Assembly (NCBI GenBank): GCA_016795155.1
Contig: JAEUIE010000004.1
Coordinates: 1-43,901, forward strand
Direction of reading: 5' to 3'
DNA: 43,901 nt
Source: Planctomycetia bacterium
GTDB lineage: Bacteria; Planctomycetota; Planctomycetia; Gemmatales; HRBIN36
Shown: positions 1 through 8,416 of the stretch, one piece after another
How the letters are laid out: each line of letters begins with the position of its first letter
How positions within the stretch are numbered: the first letter of the stretch is position 1
Program-made: the position numbers and the translations under genes
Notes under the pieces: model-generated
What the model saw: only the letters and a program-made list of their open reading frames with translations
Database searches by the model: none
What the model was told of the DNA's origin: nothing

Positions 1-603
1 GGAGCCATCATTCTGCAGGGTACGGCTCAATTGGATATCACCGGTGGAGGTAGTGATGTTCATTGTCCCAGTCGGAGCCACTACGGTGGTGCCTGTCCCT
101 GACATTATTCCGCCGTTGGTCCAATTTAACGCACCCTGAACCGTCAACGTGCCTGAACCAGTCAGGGTGCCACCGGATAGAGATACGTTACTGATAGATG
201 ATGTTCCATTGATAGTGGCGGTACCGCTACTAATTGTCAGAGTCCCTGTTCCACTGATAATGTTGGTAGTTAAAGTCGAGCCTGAAACCTGTAACTTTTC
301 TGCAGTTGAAATGCTATTCAGCGAAACCGAGCCACTGCTGTAGGTAATCGTCAGGTCTTCTCCAATTGCACCAAGATCTGGAATGATCACATCATCGCCG
401 TTTGCAGGAATAGTTCCTGTATTCCAGTTAGTTGCTGTATTCCAGTTTCCACTTCCACCAATCCAGGTGATTATTGCTGGTAAATTGCGGTCTTCCAGAA
501 TTTCCAGCATCGGCTTGAAGGACCGAGCTCTGCGATTCCTGTCTTGAAACGACTGCATTGAATTATTATTTGATTGAATATTAATTGTTTTTTTCAGACG
601 CAT
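1..603 (-). CDS. Planctomycete giant-type surface/secreted protein, N-terminal part (partial)
   Basis: An open frame starts at ATG 603-601 and runs off the left edge of the window, giving 201 codons without a stop. The start is preceded by an AAGGAG ribosome site 8 bases upstream. Residues about 24-43 carry a basic stretch followed by 'LEILEDRNLPA', the N-terminal motif typical of large planctomycete extracellular proteins (often written LEDRxxPA). Next comes a 'TWIGGSGNWNTATNWNTG' segment, as seen at the start of autotransporter-like beta-helix proteins, then low-complexity Ser/Thr/Gly-rich strands (TLTISSGTATINGTSSISN and similar) that look like a right-handed beta-helix. I infer a secreted or cell-surface adhesin-like protein. 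Its stop-free start lies 5 bases after the stop of the upstream ECF sigma factor gene, so the two are probably co-transcribed. The total length and C-terminus are unknown. Confidence 0.8.
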   Translation of the reverse strand, partial: MRLKKTINIQSNNNSMQSFQDRNRRARSFKPMLEILEDRNLPAIITWIGGSGNWNTATNWNTGTIPANGDDVIIPDLGAIGEDLTITYSSGSVSLNSISTAEKLQVSGSTLTTNIISGTGTLTISSGTATINGTSSISNVSLSGGTLTGSGTLTVQGALNWTNGGIMSGTGTTVVAPTGTMNITTSTGDIQLSRTLQNDGS

Positions 604-608
604 TACTC

Positions 609-2189
609 TTACTCCTTGATTGACGATTCTGCTTTCGGTTTTCTTCTGATGGCCCACCAGGATTTATCACCAGTTCGGAGTTTGCTTCCGTTATCCTCAA
701 GCACCAAGGGGATACTCCAAAGACTCAGTGTGACTTTGCCATCCTGATAACTGGGATTGGTGTCCTGGATGCGTCCATCAGGTTCAATGCAGAGAACCTT
801 GCCTTGCATATTCACCAGAAATCTGGTTTCAGCCTGAGAGTTAGGATCATCTGGAAACCATGATCCCAGGTACGGAACAACTAACTTATACTTCTCGTCG
901 TTACTGAATTCATGAGGAAGCAAATCCCAAGGTTCTTCCTTAAGTGGTTGAAATGCTTCGTAACTTTTCGACAGTGCAGACAGTCGCATCCGGATGGGTT
1001 TGGGGCTCAACTTGGTATAGATCGTGAGATAATCTTCACGAATGGCTTCCCATTTTCCATCAGCCTTTGGATCAAAGAGTGCATGAACCTTTTGGGTGAC
1101 CGTGTTGTAAATCCATTCTGTTCTCGATGTCATCCAGTTCTTCGGCGGGTCACCGCTAACGGACTTGAGTTCGATCAGTACTGAGATATGCATTTCATCC
1201 GACTTTACCTCAATTACCTTCAGTTGGTTCCAGACAGGAATTGTCTGAAGTGCTGCACTAAGTTTTGGGATGACTTCCCCTTGTAGAATTTCCAGATTCT
1301 CGTTTCTGATGATAGCACGGCGTGCAGCAAGATTCATTGCTGCATTTCCATGAACTGGTTCAGGAGTAACCTGCTTTTTCAGCCCAATAAAGAATAGACT
1401 ACCAGTAAGAACACCGACTCCCACAATTAGGAGATACATCGGCCAGAACGAAATAAAGTAACTCCATACAAGAGTGTGTACAAAATGTGACTTGATGGTT
1501 GAACTGCCAACCAAGGCAAGTGTTGAGTGAATCAGCCCTGGTGGAACTGCATCGATATTGGAAGCAATAATTGATTGGATTAGTAACGTCGATACAGTTA
1601 TTCCTCGTTGTGCTAATTGCTTGCGAACCAACTTTAATCCACGTTGAGACCAAGTATCAACTGTCCCCAGTGGAATGTTGAGTTTTCTAGCAACAGCTTC
1701 GTGAGTCATTCCATCGAAGAAACAATGAATAAGCACTTTACGATACTTTTCAGGAAGGTGCAGCAGTGCAACTTCAACGGCCGCCTTTCTCTCGAGTTGA
1801 TCCAGTTTGGCTTGCTCGTCGAAGTACACTTGTGTTGCAATCCTCTTAACGACGTTTTCTGTTTTCATTTGTCGGCGACGAATGTTAAACGACTTTCGTT
1901 GTGCCGTTCTTGCTAACCACGCTCCTATTCTTTCGTGGTCTCGAATAGTGTGTCCTTTCTGAATCAAAGCGATGAATGTCTCCTGAAACGCTTCGGCAGA
2001 TAGGTCGTCGCTGCGGAGAATTGACTTGCACTGCAGATAAACAACTGAACTATACCTGCTGAGAATCTCCCGGAAGTATGATTCCTGTCGCTCAGCAAGA
2101 TAACGGCGCAGCAGCTCTCCACTTCTGATTTTCTGAAATTCAGAATGTACGTGCTTATCCCAGAACGTTAATATGGATTTCCATGACAT
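609..2189 (-). CDS. ECF-type RNA polymerase sigma factor with membrane anchor and C-terminal extension
   Basis: This 526-aa protein has a sigma-70 region 2 at residues about 40-105 (DDLSAEAFQETFIAL, then ERIGAWLARTAQRKSFN) and a region 4 helix-turn-helix at about 140-192 (LPEKYRKVLIHCFFDGMTHEAVARKL in overlapping pieces, then GTVDTWSQRGLKLVRKQL). Residues about 242-270 form one strong transmembrane segment (YFISFWPMYLLIVGVGVL). About 255 further residues would lie outside the cytoplasm if the N-terminal sigma domain is inside. Planctomycetes are known for ECF factors with long membrane-linked C-terminal extensions. The extension may act as its own anti-sigma or sensor module; this is inference. 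It begins at an ATG with only a weak ribosome site. The downstream surface protein gene is its likely target or operon partner. Confidence 0.8.
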   Translation of the reverse strand: MSWKSILTFWDKHVHSEFQKIRSGELLRRYLAERQESYFREILSRYSSVVYLQCKSILRSDDLSAEAFQETFIALIQKGHTIRDHERIGAWLARTAQRKSFNIRRRQMKTENVVKRIATQVYFDEQAKLDQLERKAAVEVALLHLPEKYRKVLIHCFFDGMTHEAVARKLNIPLGTVDTWSQRGLKLVRKQLAQRGITVSTLLIQSIIASNIDAVPPGLIHSTLALVGSSTIKSHFVHTLVWSYFISFWPMYLLIVGVGVLTGSLFFIGLKKQVTPEPVHGNAAMNLAARRAIIRNENLEILQGEVIPKLSAALQTIPVWNQLKVIEVKSDEMHISVLIELKSVSGDPPKNWMTSRTEWIYNTVTQKVHALFDPKADGKWEAIREDYLTIYTKLSPKPIRMRLSALSKSYEAFQPLKEEPWDLLPHEFSNDEKYKLVVPYLGSWFPDDPNSQAETRFLVNMQGKVLCIEPDGRIQDTNPSYQDGKVTLSLWSIPLVLEDNGSKLRTGDKSWWAIRRKPKAESSIKE

Positions 2190-2525
2190 TGTTCTGATGC
2201 CTTAATGGACACACTTCTGTGCTTTACACTTTCAAGAATTATTGGAATTTTCAATTAAATAATTTCAGATAAGGAATTCATAGTGAACTACCATGAGATG
2301 ACGCTTAAGTTCCGCCCAGTGCTGGTAGCGTACTAGGCCAGCTTCATGATTTTGCACAAGCCTACTTCGTCAGCGAGAATACTCCATCAAATAGATGGCG
2401 AACGAAACGCAAACCAGATTGCTTCGATTTGGGTGCATTGAAATTGAAACGGAACCAACGTCGCCACCAGAACCAACGGACGCCGCGGTTGTGGCACCAT
2501 CTTCGGACGATGGCGTGATTGACCG

Positions 2526-2615
2526 GAGCGGGAGAACGCCCGACTGAAGAAACTGCTGGCGGAAGCGGAGTTGGATAAGGCGATCTTACGGGAGGCAGCC
2601 TCGGGAAACTTCTAA
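2526..2615 (+). pseudogene. IS3-family orfA transposase C-terminal fragment
   Basis: A 29-codon frame ending in TAA reads ERENARLKKLLAEAEL followed by DKAILREAASGNF. This is the usual C-terminal leucine-zipper end of IS3/IS911-type OrfA transposases (ENxRLKKLxAExxLDKxxLxE). No N-terminal helix-turn-helix is readable upstream in the same frame, and no orfB follows, so this is an IS scar. The surrounding bases 2190-2525 contain no gene I can support. Confidence 0.6.
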
Positions 2616-2634
2616 GCCCGACGAAGCGTCGGGC
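2616..2634. repeat. Perfect 8-bp stem hairpin
   Basis: GCCCGACG and CGTCGGGC pair perfectly around a 3-base AAG loop, immediately after the stop codon of the IS3 orfA fragment. There is no T-tract, so a rho-independent terminator is doubtful. It could belong to the IS remnant or be a short dispersed palindrome. Confidence 0.5.
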
Positions 2635-2645
2635 GTACAGGTAAA

Positions 2646-2846
2646 TTACCAGTTGTTGCTAAGCATGGTATCGTAGAACTGCATGTTGGCCAAGAACTCA
2701 GCAGTGGTTAGGGTAATTATTCCTGAAATCTTGCGGCCAGCGAGATCAAGTGAATATCCTTTACCTATTGAGGCGATCAGATTGAAGCTTCCACCCCTAG
2801 CCTGGTTATAGGAAAGTACAGTGTAACCTCGGCTGATTGCTACCAT
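2646..2846 (-). CDS. Small hypothetical protein or gene fragment (66 aa)
   Basis: An ATG-started frame of 66 codons reads like globular protein (GRKISGIITLTTAEFL, then NMQFYDTMLSNNW at the end). I do not recognise it. The nearest purine-rich ribosome site is too far upstream to be convincing. It lies between an IS3 scar and the start of the cytochrome-like gene, so it may be the broken end of a displaced gene. Confidence 0.25.
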   Translation of the reverse strand: MVAISRGYTVLSYNQARGGSFNLIASIGKGYSLDLAGRKISGIITLTTAEFLANMQFYDTMLSNNW

Positions 2847-2976
2847 TGGCGTTACTGACTACTCCACAGTTGGGTGGATAGTTGGAACGGGATGGTGCAG
2901 AGAGACGCCTGAAGGCGGTTCGGTTCCCGATGCGGCATGGCGCACCTAAACGAATCGTTTGCTAACCAACCAGATA

Positions 2977-5778
2977 ATGAGCATAATAGGAGCAAGTCAT
3001 TCTCCATCAGGGGCGATACAGTTGAATTGTTGGTTTTCATTCGCACTGTTATTCCTCCTGGTTTCGAGCAGCTATGCTGACGATGGCGTGGCTTACTTTG
3101 AAAAGCATATCCGTCCGGTATTGATTGAGCGGTGTTACAGTTGTCATTCGTCGCAATCGAAGTCGGTGAAGGGTGGGTTGCTGCTTGATAGCAAAGCAGG
3201 TCTGCTCAGGGGTGGGGATTCGGGTTCAGCACTGAATCTACAGGAGCCATCCAAAAGCCTGCTGCTGGCAGTGCTCAAGTACGATGGCGACATTAAGATG
3301 CCTCCGAAGGGGAAGTTGCCTGAACAGACCATCAAGCATTTTGAGACCTGGTTGAAGAACGGGGCGGTTGATCCACTAACGGCACCAGTGAACAGTACCA
3401 AAGGCATTGATCTGGCGAAAGGCAAACAGTGGTGGTCGTATCAACCACTCAAGGTGATAGCTCCACCGAGGGTGCGGGATAAGAGTTGGCCTCGGGGAGT
3501 GATTGATCAGCATATCTTGCACAAGATCGAAGCAAGGGGACTGAGTCCTGCCGAGGATGCTGATCGCCGAACGCTGATACATCGTTTATCGTTCGATCTT
3601 ACGGGGTTGCCTCCTTCGCTTGAAGCGGTGGATGCCTTCGTGAAAGAAGCAAGCCCACAGTCAGTAGAGAAACTGGTGGATAAGTTGCTGGCATCACCCC
3701 GCTTCGGTGAACACTGGGGCAGGCATTGGCTTGACATCATACGGTTCGGGGAATCGTTGACACTGCGAGGGTTCGTCCTCAAAGATGCCTGGCGGTATCG
3801 GCAGTATGTGATTGATGCGATGAACCATGATATGCCTTATGATCAGTTCCTGCGTGAACAGCTTGCTGGTGATTTGCTTCCTGCATCGAACACAACTGAA
3901 AAGCAACGGCTCAGCGTCGCCACCACGTTCCTGGCCTTAGGCAATTACAATCTCGAAGAGCAGGACAAGAAGCAGTTGGAGATGGACATCGTCGATGAAC
4001 AACTCGATGTCATCACGCGTGGCTTACTGGGACAAACTGTCACCTGTGCCCGTTGTCACGATCACAAGTTCGATCCAATACCTACCAAAGATTACTATGC
4101 CCTGGCGGGGATTCTGAAGAATGTACAAACCGTGGAGCATGCCAACGTCTCGAAGTGGCTCGAACTTCCGATGGCACAGGAAGCTGTTGAAGAAGCAAAG
4201 TATGTACAACTGGAAAAGGAACTAAATGACCTGCAAGCCCGGATCAAGAAACTGAAAGGCAACAAGACGCTGCCCGCAGAGGCGTTCAAGAGCAGCGATC
4301 TGCCGGGCATCATCGTCGATGACAGCAGGGCGAAGAAGGTGGGGGCCTGGAAGTCGTCGATCAGCGTGAAGCCTTTCGTGGATGCAGGCTACCTGCATGA
4401 TGATAACAAGGAGAAAGGGAACAAGACCGTCACCTTCACGCCCGAGCTTCCACACGATGGCAAGTATGAGGTGAGACTGTCGTACACGCCTGACCGCAAC
4501 CGCAGCAAAGCGGTGCCGGTGACGATCTTCGGAGCGGATGGCGAGGTGGAAAAGAAGATCAACCAGCAGGAACCCCCGACGCTCGAAGGCGGGTTCGTTT
4601 CGTTGGGGGTGCATCGTTTTGAAAAGGCCGGGCAGTCGTTTGTGATCGTAGCCAACGAAGGCACCACCGGCCATGTGATTGCGGATGCAGTGCAGTTTCT
4701 GCCCGTTGAGGGTGCTGCACCGGTGAAGGAGAAGAAGGTTACGAAGATCGATCTTGAACTTAAGCTGATGGAAGCCCATCAGAAAGTGCTGCAACAGCAA
4801 CTCAGCAGAAGGCCGACACGAATGGGTGTGAGGGAGCAGAAGAGTTGCATTGATTGCAAAGTCCATATCCGCGGACTGGTCAGCAACCAGGGGGAGGTGG
4901 TACCACGTGGGTTCCTGCAAGCAGCAGTGTTTCCGCACGGGCTTGTGTTTAGTTCAAGAGAAAGTGGCAGGCGCGAGTTGGCAGAGTGGATCACGAACCA
5001 GCAGAACCCGCTCACTGCTCGTGTGATCGTCAACCGCACCTGGCTGTGGCTATTTGGGCATGGGCTGTGCCCCACCCCAGACAATTTCGGCACCACAGGC
5101 GAGAAGCCTACACATCCCGAACTGCTGGATGCCCTCGCGGTCGAATTCATGAACGATGGCTGGTCAATCAAGCGGCTGATTCGACGCATCGTTCTTTCGA
5201 GAACATATCAACTAGGAAAGAGCCGAGAGGCATTAGCCCCCGGAGCAGAGCACCTTTACACTCAACACACCAGGCGAAGACTCGAAGCGGAAGCGTTTCG
5301 AGATAGACTACTCGTGTTGAGTGGCACCCTTGATCTGAATCCACCCAGATATGATGCACTCGCCTCACTCAATTCCGACTACGCCTACCAGCATCAATGG
5401 AATTGTCGTAGCGTCTATTTACCAGCTTTCCGCAATAGCCCAGAGGAACTTATCGAAGCTTTCGACCGGGCTGATCCGAGTACTGTTGTCGGTCAGCGAA
5501 ACGTCAGCACCGTGGCTCCGCAGGCGCTCTACCTGATGAACCATCCGCAGGTACATCGGCTAACCAAGATAGCAGCAGAACGCTTGCTTACGGAAGTGTC
5601 CAGCGATGACGCAAAACTGATTGAGCATGCCTATCGGATGACTCTTGGTCGAGAGCCAACGGCAAAGGAAACGGTACTTCTGAAGCAGACAATCGACCTG
5701 CGAGGCAACTCCGTTGAAACATGGGCGAAGATTATCCATGCTCTCGTCTGTTCTCTCGAATTCCGGTATGTGGAGTAG
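2977..5778 (+). CDS. PSCyt1/DUF1549/DUF1553 cytochrome-like exported protein
   Basis: The frame stays open back to a TTG at 2959, but the ATG at 2977 gives a sensible signal peptide (hydrophobic core FSFALLFLLVSSS, cleavage near YA-DD), so I take that start (933 aa). Near residues 40-110 is a PSCyt1 module with a CYSCHS haem-c-type CxxCH motif and the PSCyt1-typical GGLLLDS...GG. DUF1549 (PSCyt2) follows at about 160-390 with LSFDLTGLPP, HWLDIIRFGES and a second CARCHDHKFDPI motif (CxxCH). The C-terminal third is DUF1553 (PSD1), with TARVIVNRTWLWLFG, HPELLDALAVEFM, SRTYQ and QALYLMN motifs. A beta-rich insert (about 440-590) of carbohydrate-binding type sits between them. Such proteins are abundant in planctomycetes and are thought to act in periplasmic polysaccharide or sulfatase-linked metabolism, but no reaction is established. 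The stop is 2 bases before the DUF1501 partner. Confidence 0.9.
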   Translation: MSIIGASHSPSGAIQLNCWFSFALLFLLVSSSYADDGVAYFEKHIRPVLIERCYSCHSSQSKSVKGGLLLDSKAGLLRGGDSGSALNLQEPSKSLLLAVLKYDGDIKMPPKGKLPEQTIKHFETWLKNGAVDPLTAPVNSTKGIDLAKGKQWWSYQPLKVIAPPRVRDKSWPRGVIDQHILHKIEARGLSPAEDADRRTLIHRLSFDLTGLPPSLEAVDAFVKEASPQSVEKLVDKLLASPRFGEHWGRHWLDIIRFGESLTLRGFVLKDAWRYRQYVIDAMNHDMPYDQFLREQLAGDLLPASNTTEKQRLSVATTFLALGNYNLEEQDKKQLEMDIVDEQLDVITRGLLGQTVTCARCHDHKFDPIPTKDYYALAGILKNVQTVEHANVSKWLELPMAQEAVEEAKYVQLEKELNDLQARIKKLKGNKTLPAEAFKSSDLPGIIVDDSRAKKVGAWKSSISVKPFVDAGYLHDDNKEKGNKTVTFTPELPHDGKYEVRLSYTPDRNRSKAVPVTIFGADGEVEKKINQQEPPTLEGGFVSLGVHRFEKAGQSFVIVANEGTTGHVIADAVQFLPVEGAAPVKEKKVTKIDLELKLMEAHQKVLQQQLSRRPTRMGVREQKSCIDCKVHIRGLVSNQGEVVPRGFLQAAVFPHGLVFSSRESGRRELAEWITNQQNPLTARVIVNRTWLWLFGHGLCPTPDNFGTTGEKPTHPELLDALAVEFMNDGWSIKRLIRRIVLSRTYQLGKSREALAPGAEHLYTQHTRRRLEAEAFRDRLLVLSGTLDLNPPRYDALASLNSDYAYQHQWNCRSVYLPAFRNSPEELIEAFDRADPSTVVGQRNVSTVAPQALYLMNHPQVHRLTKIAAERLLTEVSSDDAKLIEHAYRMTLGREPTAKETVLLKQTIDLRGNSVETWAKIIHALVCSLEFRYVE

Positions 5779-5780
5779 TC

Positions 5781-7229
5781 ATGTTCTTCAGCAGACGACA
5801 GGCACTCAAGACAGCTGGTTGCGGGTTTGGCTACCTTGCTCTCGCGGGGTTAGCCCAGGCTTCGAACTCTCACGTAAACCCTCTCACCCCCAACCCCTCT
5901 TCCCGGAGGGGAGACCCACTCGCACCAAAGACTCCGCACCATGCACCCAAAGCGAAGCGGATCATCTTTCTCTTCATGCAGGGTGGGCCGAGTCAGGTCG
6001 ATTCGTTTGACTACAAGCCTGCCCTGGCCCAGTGTGATGGGCAGCAGATGCCATTCGATGATGCCCGCACGATTGCCAACACGGGGCAGAGGCAATCGTC
6101 GCAGCGCATCATGAAGAACATGTGGAAGTTCAGCCAGCATGGAAAGAGTGGCCGCTGGGCTTCGTCGCTCTTCCCGCAGGTGGCCCAGCATGTTGATGAT
6201 CTCTGCTTCGTTCACAGCATGCACACCGAAGGGGTTGCCCACGGGCCAGCGACACTCTTCCTGCATACGGGCTCTACGAACATGGTCCGCCCATCCATGG
6301 GCTCGTGGATTACTTACGGCCTGGGGACGGAGAACACCAATCTGCCTGGTTTTGTGACCATTGCCCCTTCGCCAGGCAACGGCGGCGCTCGCAACTATGG
6401 CCATGCCTTCCTGCCTTCGGTCTACCAGGGGACAGCACTGGGCACTGCTGGTGGGCCGACCGAGAAGATGAGCATTCGGCATCTGAAGAACAGCAAGTAT
6501 AGTGTGGGCGAACAAGAACAGTTCATGGAGCTCTTGAACAAGATCAACGTGGAGCAGTTGGCTAAGAGCCCGGGCGACAAGGAACTCGAAGCAGTGGCTC
6601 AGTCGTATGAGCTCGCGTGGCGGACTCAGCAGCAGGCACCCGATGTGCTGGATCTCGCGAAGGAGAAGCCTGAAACGCTTGCGATGTATGGCATCGGGCA
6701 AAAGGAGACGGACGACTTCGGCAAGCAGTGCCTGATGGCTCGTCGGCTGTGTGAAGCAGGCGTGCGGTTTATTCAGATCACGCATGGCGATGCAAGTGCG
6801 AACCCGAAGTGGGATCAGCACTCGAACCTGGCCAAGCATGCTGAGCATGCCAAAAGTGTTGATCAGCCGATTGCAGCACTGCTGACTGATCTGAAGCGAC
6901 GAGGCTTGCTCAAAGACACCCTCATCTGGTGGGGTGGCGAGTTTGGCCGTACGCCTTATGCCGAGAAGAACGGTTCGGGCCGTGATCACAACCCGGGTGG
7001 CTTCACAGTTTGGCTCGCTGGTGCTGGCGTAAAGCCCGGCTTCGCTTATGGTGCCACCGATGAATTTGGCCATCATGCGATACAGGACAAGGTCCACATG
7101 CACGATCTGCACGCGACTATCCTGCACCTGATGGGTCTCGATCACGAGAAGCTGACCTTCCAGTACGCTGGCAGACCGTTCCGCTTGACCGATGTGGACG
7201 GGCGAGTGGTGAAGGAGATATTGAGCTAA
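5781..7229 (+). CDS. DUF1501 family protein with Tat signal (sulfatase-like fold)
   Basis: The chosen start (ATG 5781) gives a twin-arginine signal: SRRQALKTAG followed by a hydrophobic stretch ending in LAQA. Upstream in-frame codons overlap the previous gene and would bury this signal. The mature 482-aa protein shows DUF1501 hallmarks: RIIFLFMQGGPSQVDSFDY near the N-terminus, RDHNPGGFTVWLAGAGVK, and HDLHATILHLMGLDHEKLT near the end. The family resembles alkaline phosphatase/sulfatase proteins and is nearly always paired with DUF1553 genes in planctomycetes, as here. Residues about 32-50 (NPLTPNPSSRRGDP) are not part of the family fold; they are the translation of an inserted dispersed repeat (see separate entry). 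The insertion lies in the linker after the signal peptide and keeps the frame. Confidence 0.9.
   Translation: MFFSRRQALKTAGCGFGYLALAGLAQASNSHVNPLTPNPSSRRGDPLAPKTPHHAPKAKRIIFLFMQGGPSQVDSFDYKPALAQCDGQQMPFDDARTIANTGQRQSSQRIMKNMWKFSQHGKSGRWASSLFPQVAQHVDDLCFVHSMHTEGVAHGPATLFLHTGSTNMVRPSMGSWITYGLGTENTNLPGFVTIAPSPGNGGARNYGHAFLPSVYQGTALGTAGGPTEKMSIRHLKNSKYSVGEQEQFMELLNKINVEQLAKSPGDKELEAVAQSYELAWRTQQQAPDVLDLAKEKPETLAMYGIGQKETDDFGKQCLMARRLCEAGVRFIQITHGDASANPKWDQHSNLAKHAEHAKSVDQPIAALLTDLKRRGLLKDTLIWWGGEFGRTPYAEKNGSGRDHNPGGFTVWLAGAGVKPGFAYGATDEFGHHAIQDKVHMHDLHATILHLMGLDHEKLTFQYAGRPFRLTDVDGRVVKEILS
5876..5928 (+). repeat. In-frame 'PLTPNPSP'-type dispersed repeat inside DUF1501 gene
   Basis: The bases AACCCTCTCACCCCCAACC, continuing CCTCTTCCCGGAGGGGAGA, form a partly palindromic element (CCCCTCttcccGGAGGGG). 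Its translation (NPLTPNPSxxRG) is familiar from many unrelated bacterial proteins where a mobile palindromic repeat has been read through. Here it sits just after the Tat signal of the DUF1501 protein and preserves the frame. One copy only was seen in the window. Confidence 0.6.
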
Positions 7230-7282
7230 TTTTAGACTCCAGCCTTCAGGCGGTCTGGTCACGATGATCTGGCCAGGAAATT

Positions 7283-7399
7283 ATGGATTATGATGCCATG
7301 TGGGGCAGATACAGAATTCGACTTACCAAAGGAGATTTAGACAACCACAAACAATTTATCACAGAACTCTTGAAGAAAGCTTTCGAGAAGTCCAAGTGA
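7283..7399 (+). CDS. Small hypothetical protein (38 aa)
   Basis: ATG 7283 is preceded by CAGGAAATT, a reasonable ribosome site. The 38-residue product (MDYDAMWGRYRIRLTKGDLD, then HKQFITELLKKAFEKSK) reads like real protein. Its stop overlaps a GTG start of the next small frame in a GTGA junction. Either these are two coupled small genes, or one small gene has suffered a frameshift near 7396. No function is recognised. Confidence 0.4.
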   Translation: MDYDAMWGRYRIRLTKGDLDNHKQFITELLKKAFEKSK

Positions 7400-7614
7400 G
7401 GTTCACGATTGCACCCACACTTGAAGAACTGATGGATCTGCTCACCAGCCTTGGCTGGAGTATCGGAGATACTGCAATAGATGGCGAGTGGGCCGTACTT
7501 TGCAGTCGAGGCGTTCAATCGCTCCGGACCAATCATTCAGATCGCACGCGGGCCTGGGCAATGGCAGTGGAGCAGGCGAGACTACTGGAATCTGTTAAAA
7601 TAAGCGGTAACTAA
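7396..7614 (+). CDS. Small hypothetical protein (72 aa), coupled to the preceding frame
   Basis: The frame starts at GTG 7396, overlapping the TGA of the preceding 38-aa frame. It encodes VRFTIAPTLEELMDLLTSLG, then WSIGDTAIDGEW and a helical tail (RAWAMAVEQARLLESV). The same frame is open back to a GTG at 7300, giving 104 aa, but the upstream part looks non-coding compared with the 7283 frame. The function is unknown. It is followed by a hairpin at 7625. Confidence 0.4.
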   Translation: MRFTIAPTLEELMDLLTSLGWSIGDTAIDGEWAVLCSRGVQSLRTNHSDRTRAWAMAVEQARLLESVKISGN

Positions 7615-7624
7615 ACACAAACGC

Positions 7625-7652
7625 AACAGCCTCCCATTGCTGAGAGGCTGTT
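7625..7652. terminator. Perfect 9-bp inverted repeat, possible terminator
   Basis: AACAGCCTC and GAGGCTGTT pair perfectly around a 10-base loop, starting 10 bases after the stop of the small gene at 7614. There is no strong U-tract (TTACTAACCC follows), so termination may be weak or factor-assisted. Confidence 0.45.
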
Positions 7653-7719
7653 ACTAACCCATCATTCTTTGGAGAATGATAAGCAATTCTTCCTCAAGAT
7701 TTGCACGCCGTCAAGGACC

Positions 7720-7884
7720 CTAACCAGATTGATAGCTTCGCAAGTCTTGGCTGGCTTTCTGCAACAGCACTCTTCCACTGCTAAGAATTCCCTGCAACCC
7801 ACCAATTAGCTGCTCAAGCTGAAAGATTGCCTCCTCAGCACAGTGCAGTTCAGCAATTCGTTTGATGACTGGGTATTCTTTCAA
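7720..7884 (-). CDS. Possible small helical protein or gene remnant (54 aa)
   Basis: A minus-strand frame from TTG 7884 to TAG 7720 reads LKEYPVIKRIAELHCAEEA, then IFQLEQLIGGLQGIL and VLLQKASQDLRSYQSG. It is a heptad-like helical sequence that looks more like coding than chance. It has a non-ATG start, no clear ribosome site and an in-frame TGA just upstream, so it may be a truncated gene. The rest of 7653-7935 holds nothing else I can support. Confidence 0.22.
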   Translation of the reverse strand: MKEYPVIKRIAELHCAEEAIFQLEQLIGGLQGILSSGRVLLQKASQDLRSYQSG

Positions 7885-7935
7885 TGATCTGGTAGCATTT
7901 CAACATTATTCCAAAAACAATCAGGGGATACTCCG

Positions 7936-8160
7936 ATGACCACAAACACACATAAAGGTGAAGTTCGCATCACGCCTGATGGCGTGTTCACCCAAGATGG
8001 CATTAAGCTAGCGATCCCCGGCACAGTATCGGCTAACATCACCTGGTCATGCCCGACCTGTACTCAAATGAACACCAGCAACTTCACGGCGGATAAGATC
8101 ATCCTGAAATGTTGTCGAGTGGAGTGCAGTACGTCAATTGTCATTGCTTTATGGTCTTGA
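7936..8160 (+). CDS. Small hypothetical protein with Cys cluster (74 aa)
   Basis: ATG 7936 follows an AGGGGA ribosome site 8 bases upstream. The N-terminal half is polar with a beta-hairpin look (EVRITPDGVFTQDGIKLAIP). The C-terminal half has WSCPTCTQM and LKCCRVECS, a C-x2-C ... C-x4-C arrangement that could bind one zinc ion. I do not recognise a family. Bases 8161-8372 downstream contain nothing I can support. Confidence 0.45.
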   Translation: MTTNTHKGEVRITPDGVFTQDGIKLAIPGTVSANITWSCPTCTQMNTSNFTADKIILKCCRVECSTSIVIALWS

Positions 8161-8372
8161 GATGCACACTAGCGTTTCTGGGCCCGAGACCAAACTAATC
8201 TCTACTGGTTCTGCTATTCCGCGCTTCCGTATACGCGTGGCACTCGTGAGCTGTGAAGTTTTAAGTACTAACCGCAAGCCTTTCCAATTGCTCAAGATGA
8301 TTTGCCAACTTTGTAATTCTTTGTTCATCGACAGGTACGCTAACTTGCGTTCGGATAAGGCTTTATGTCAAA

Positions 8373-8416
8373 TAGCGGCGAGTGGATTTGAACCACAGAC
8401 ACGCGGCTTATGAAGA
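8373..8416 (-). other. tRNA 3'-half fragment, possible attachment-site remnant
   Basis: Read on the minus strand, the segment runs from an anticodon-loop-like CTTCATAA through a T-arm (GTGG TTCAAAT CCAC) to an acceptor-like TCGCCGCTA end. The matching 5' half (a GCGGCGA start and D-arm) is not present upstream, so this is not a working tRNA gene. A tRNA 3' half standing alone is what integrases leave at the far end of an integrated element. It lies at the left side of the zone with IS scars that precedes the defence-like genes. Confidence 0.4.

Noticed and set aside
4222-4938. 238-codon minus-strand frame within the PSCyt1/DUF1553 gene
   Set aside because: Antisense shadow; rich in His/Arg/Leu and without family features.
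5850-7262. 470-codon minus-strand frame across the DUF1501 gene
   Set aside because: It is antisense to a well-supported gene, has no recognisable motifs, and is rich in Arg/His/Leu as expected from reversed codons.
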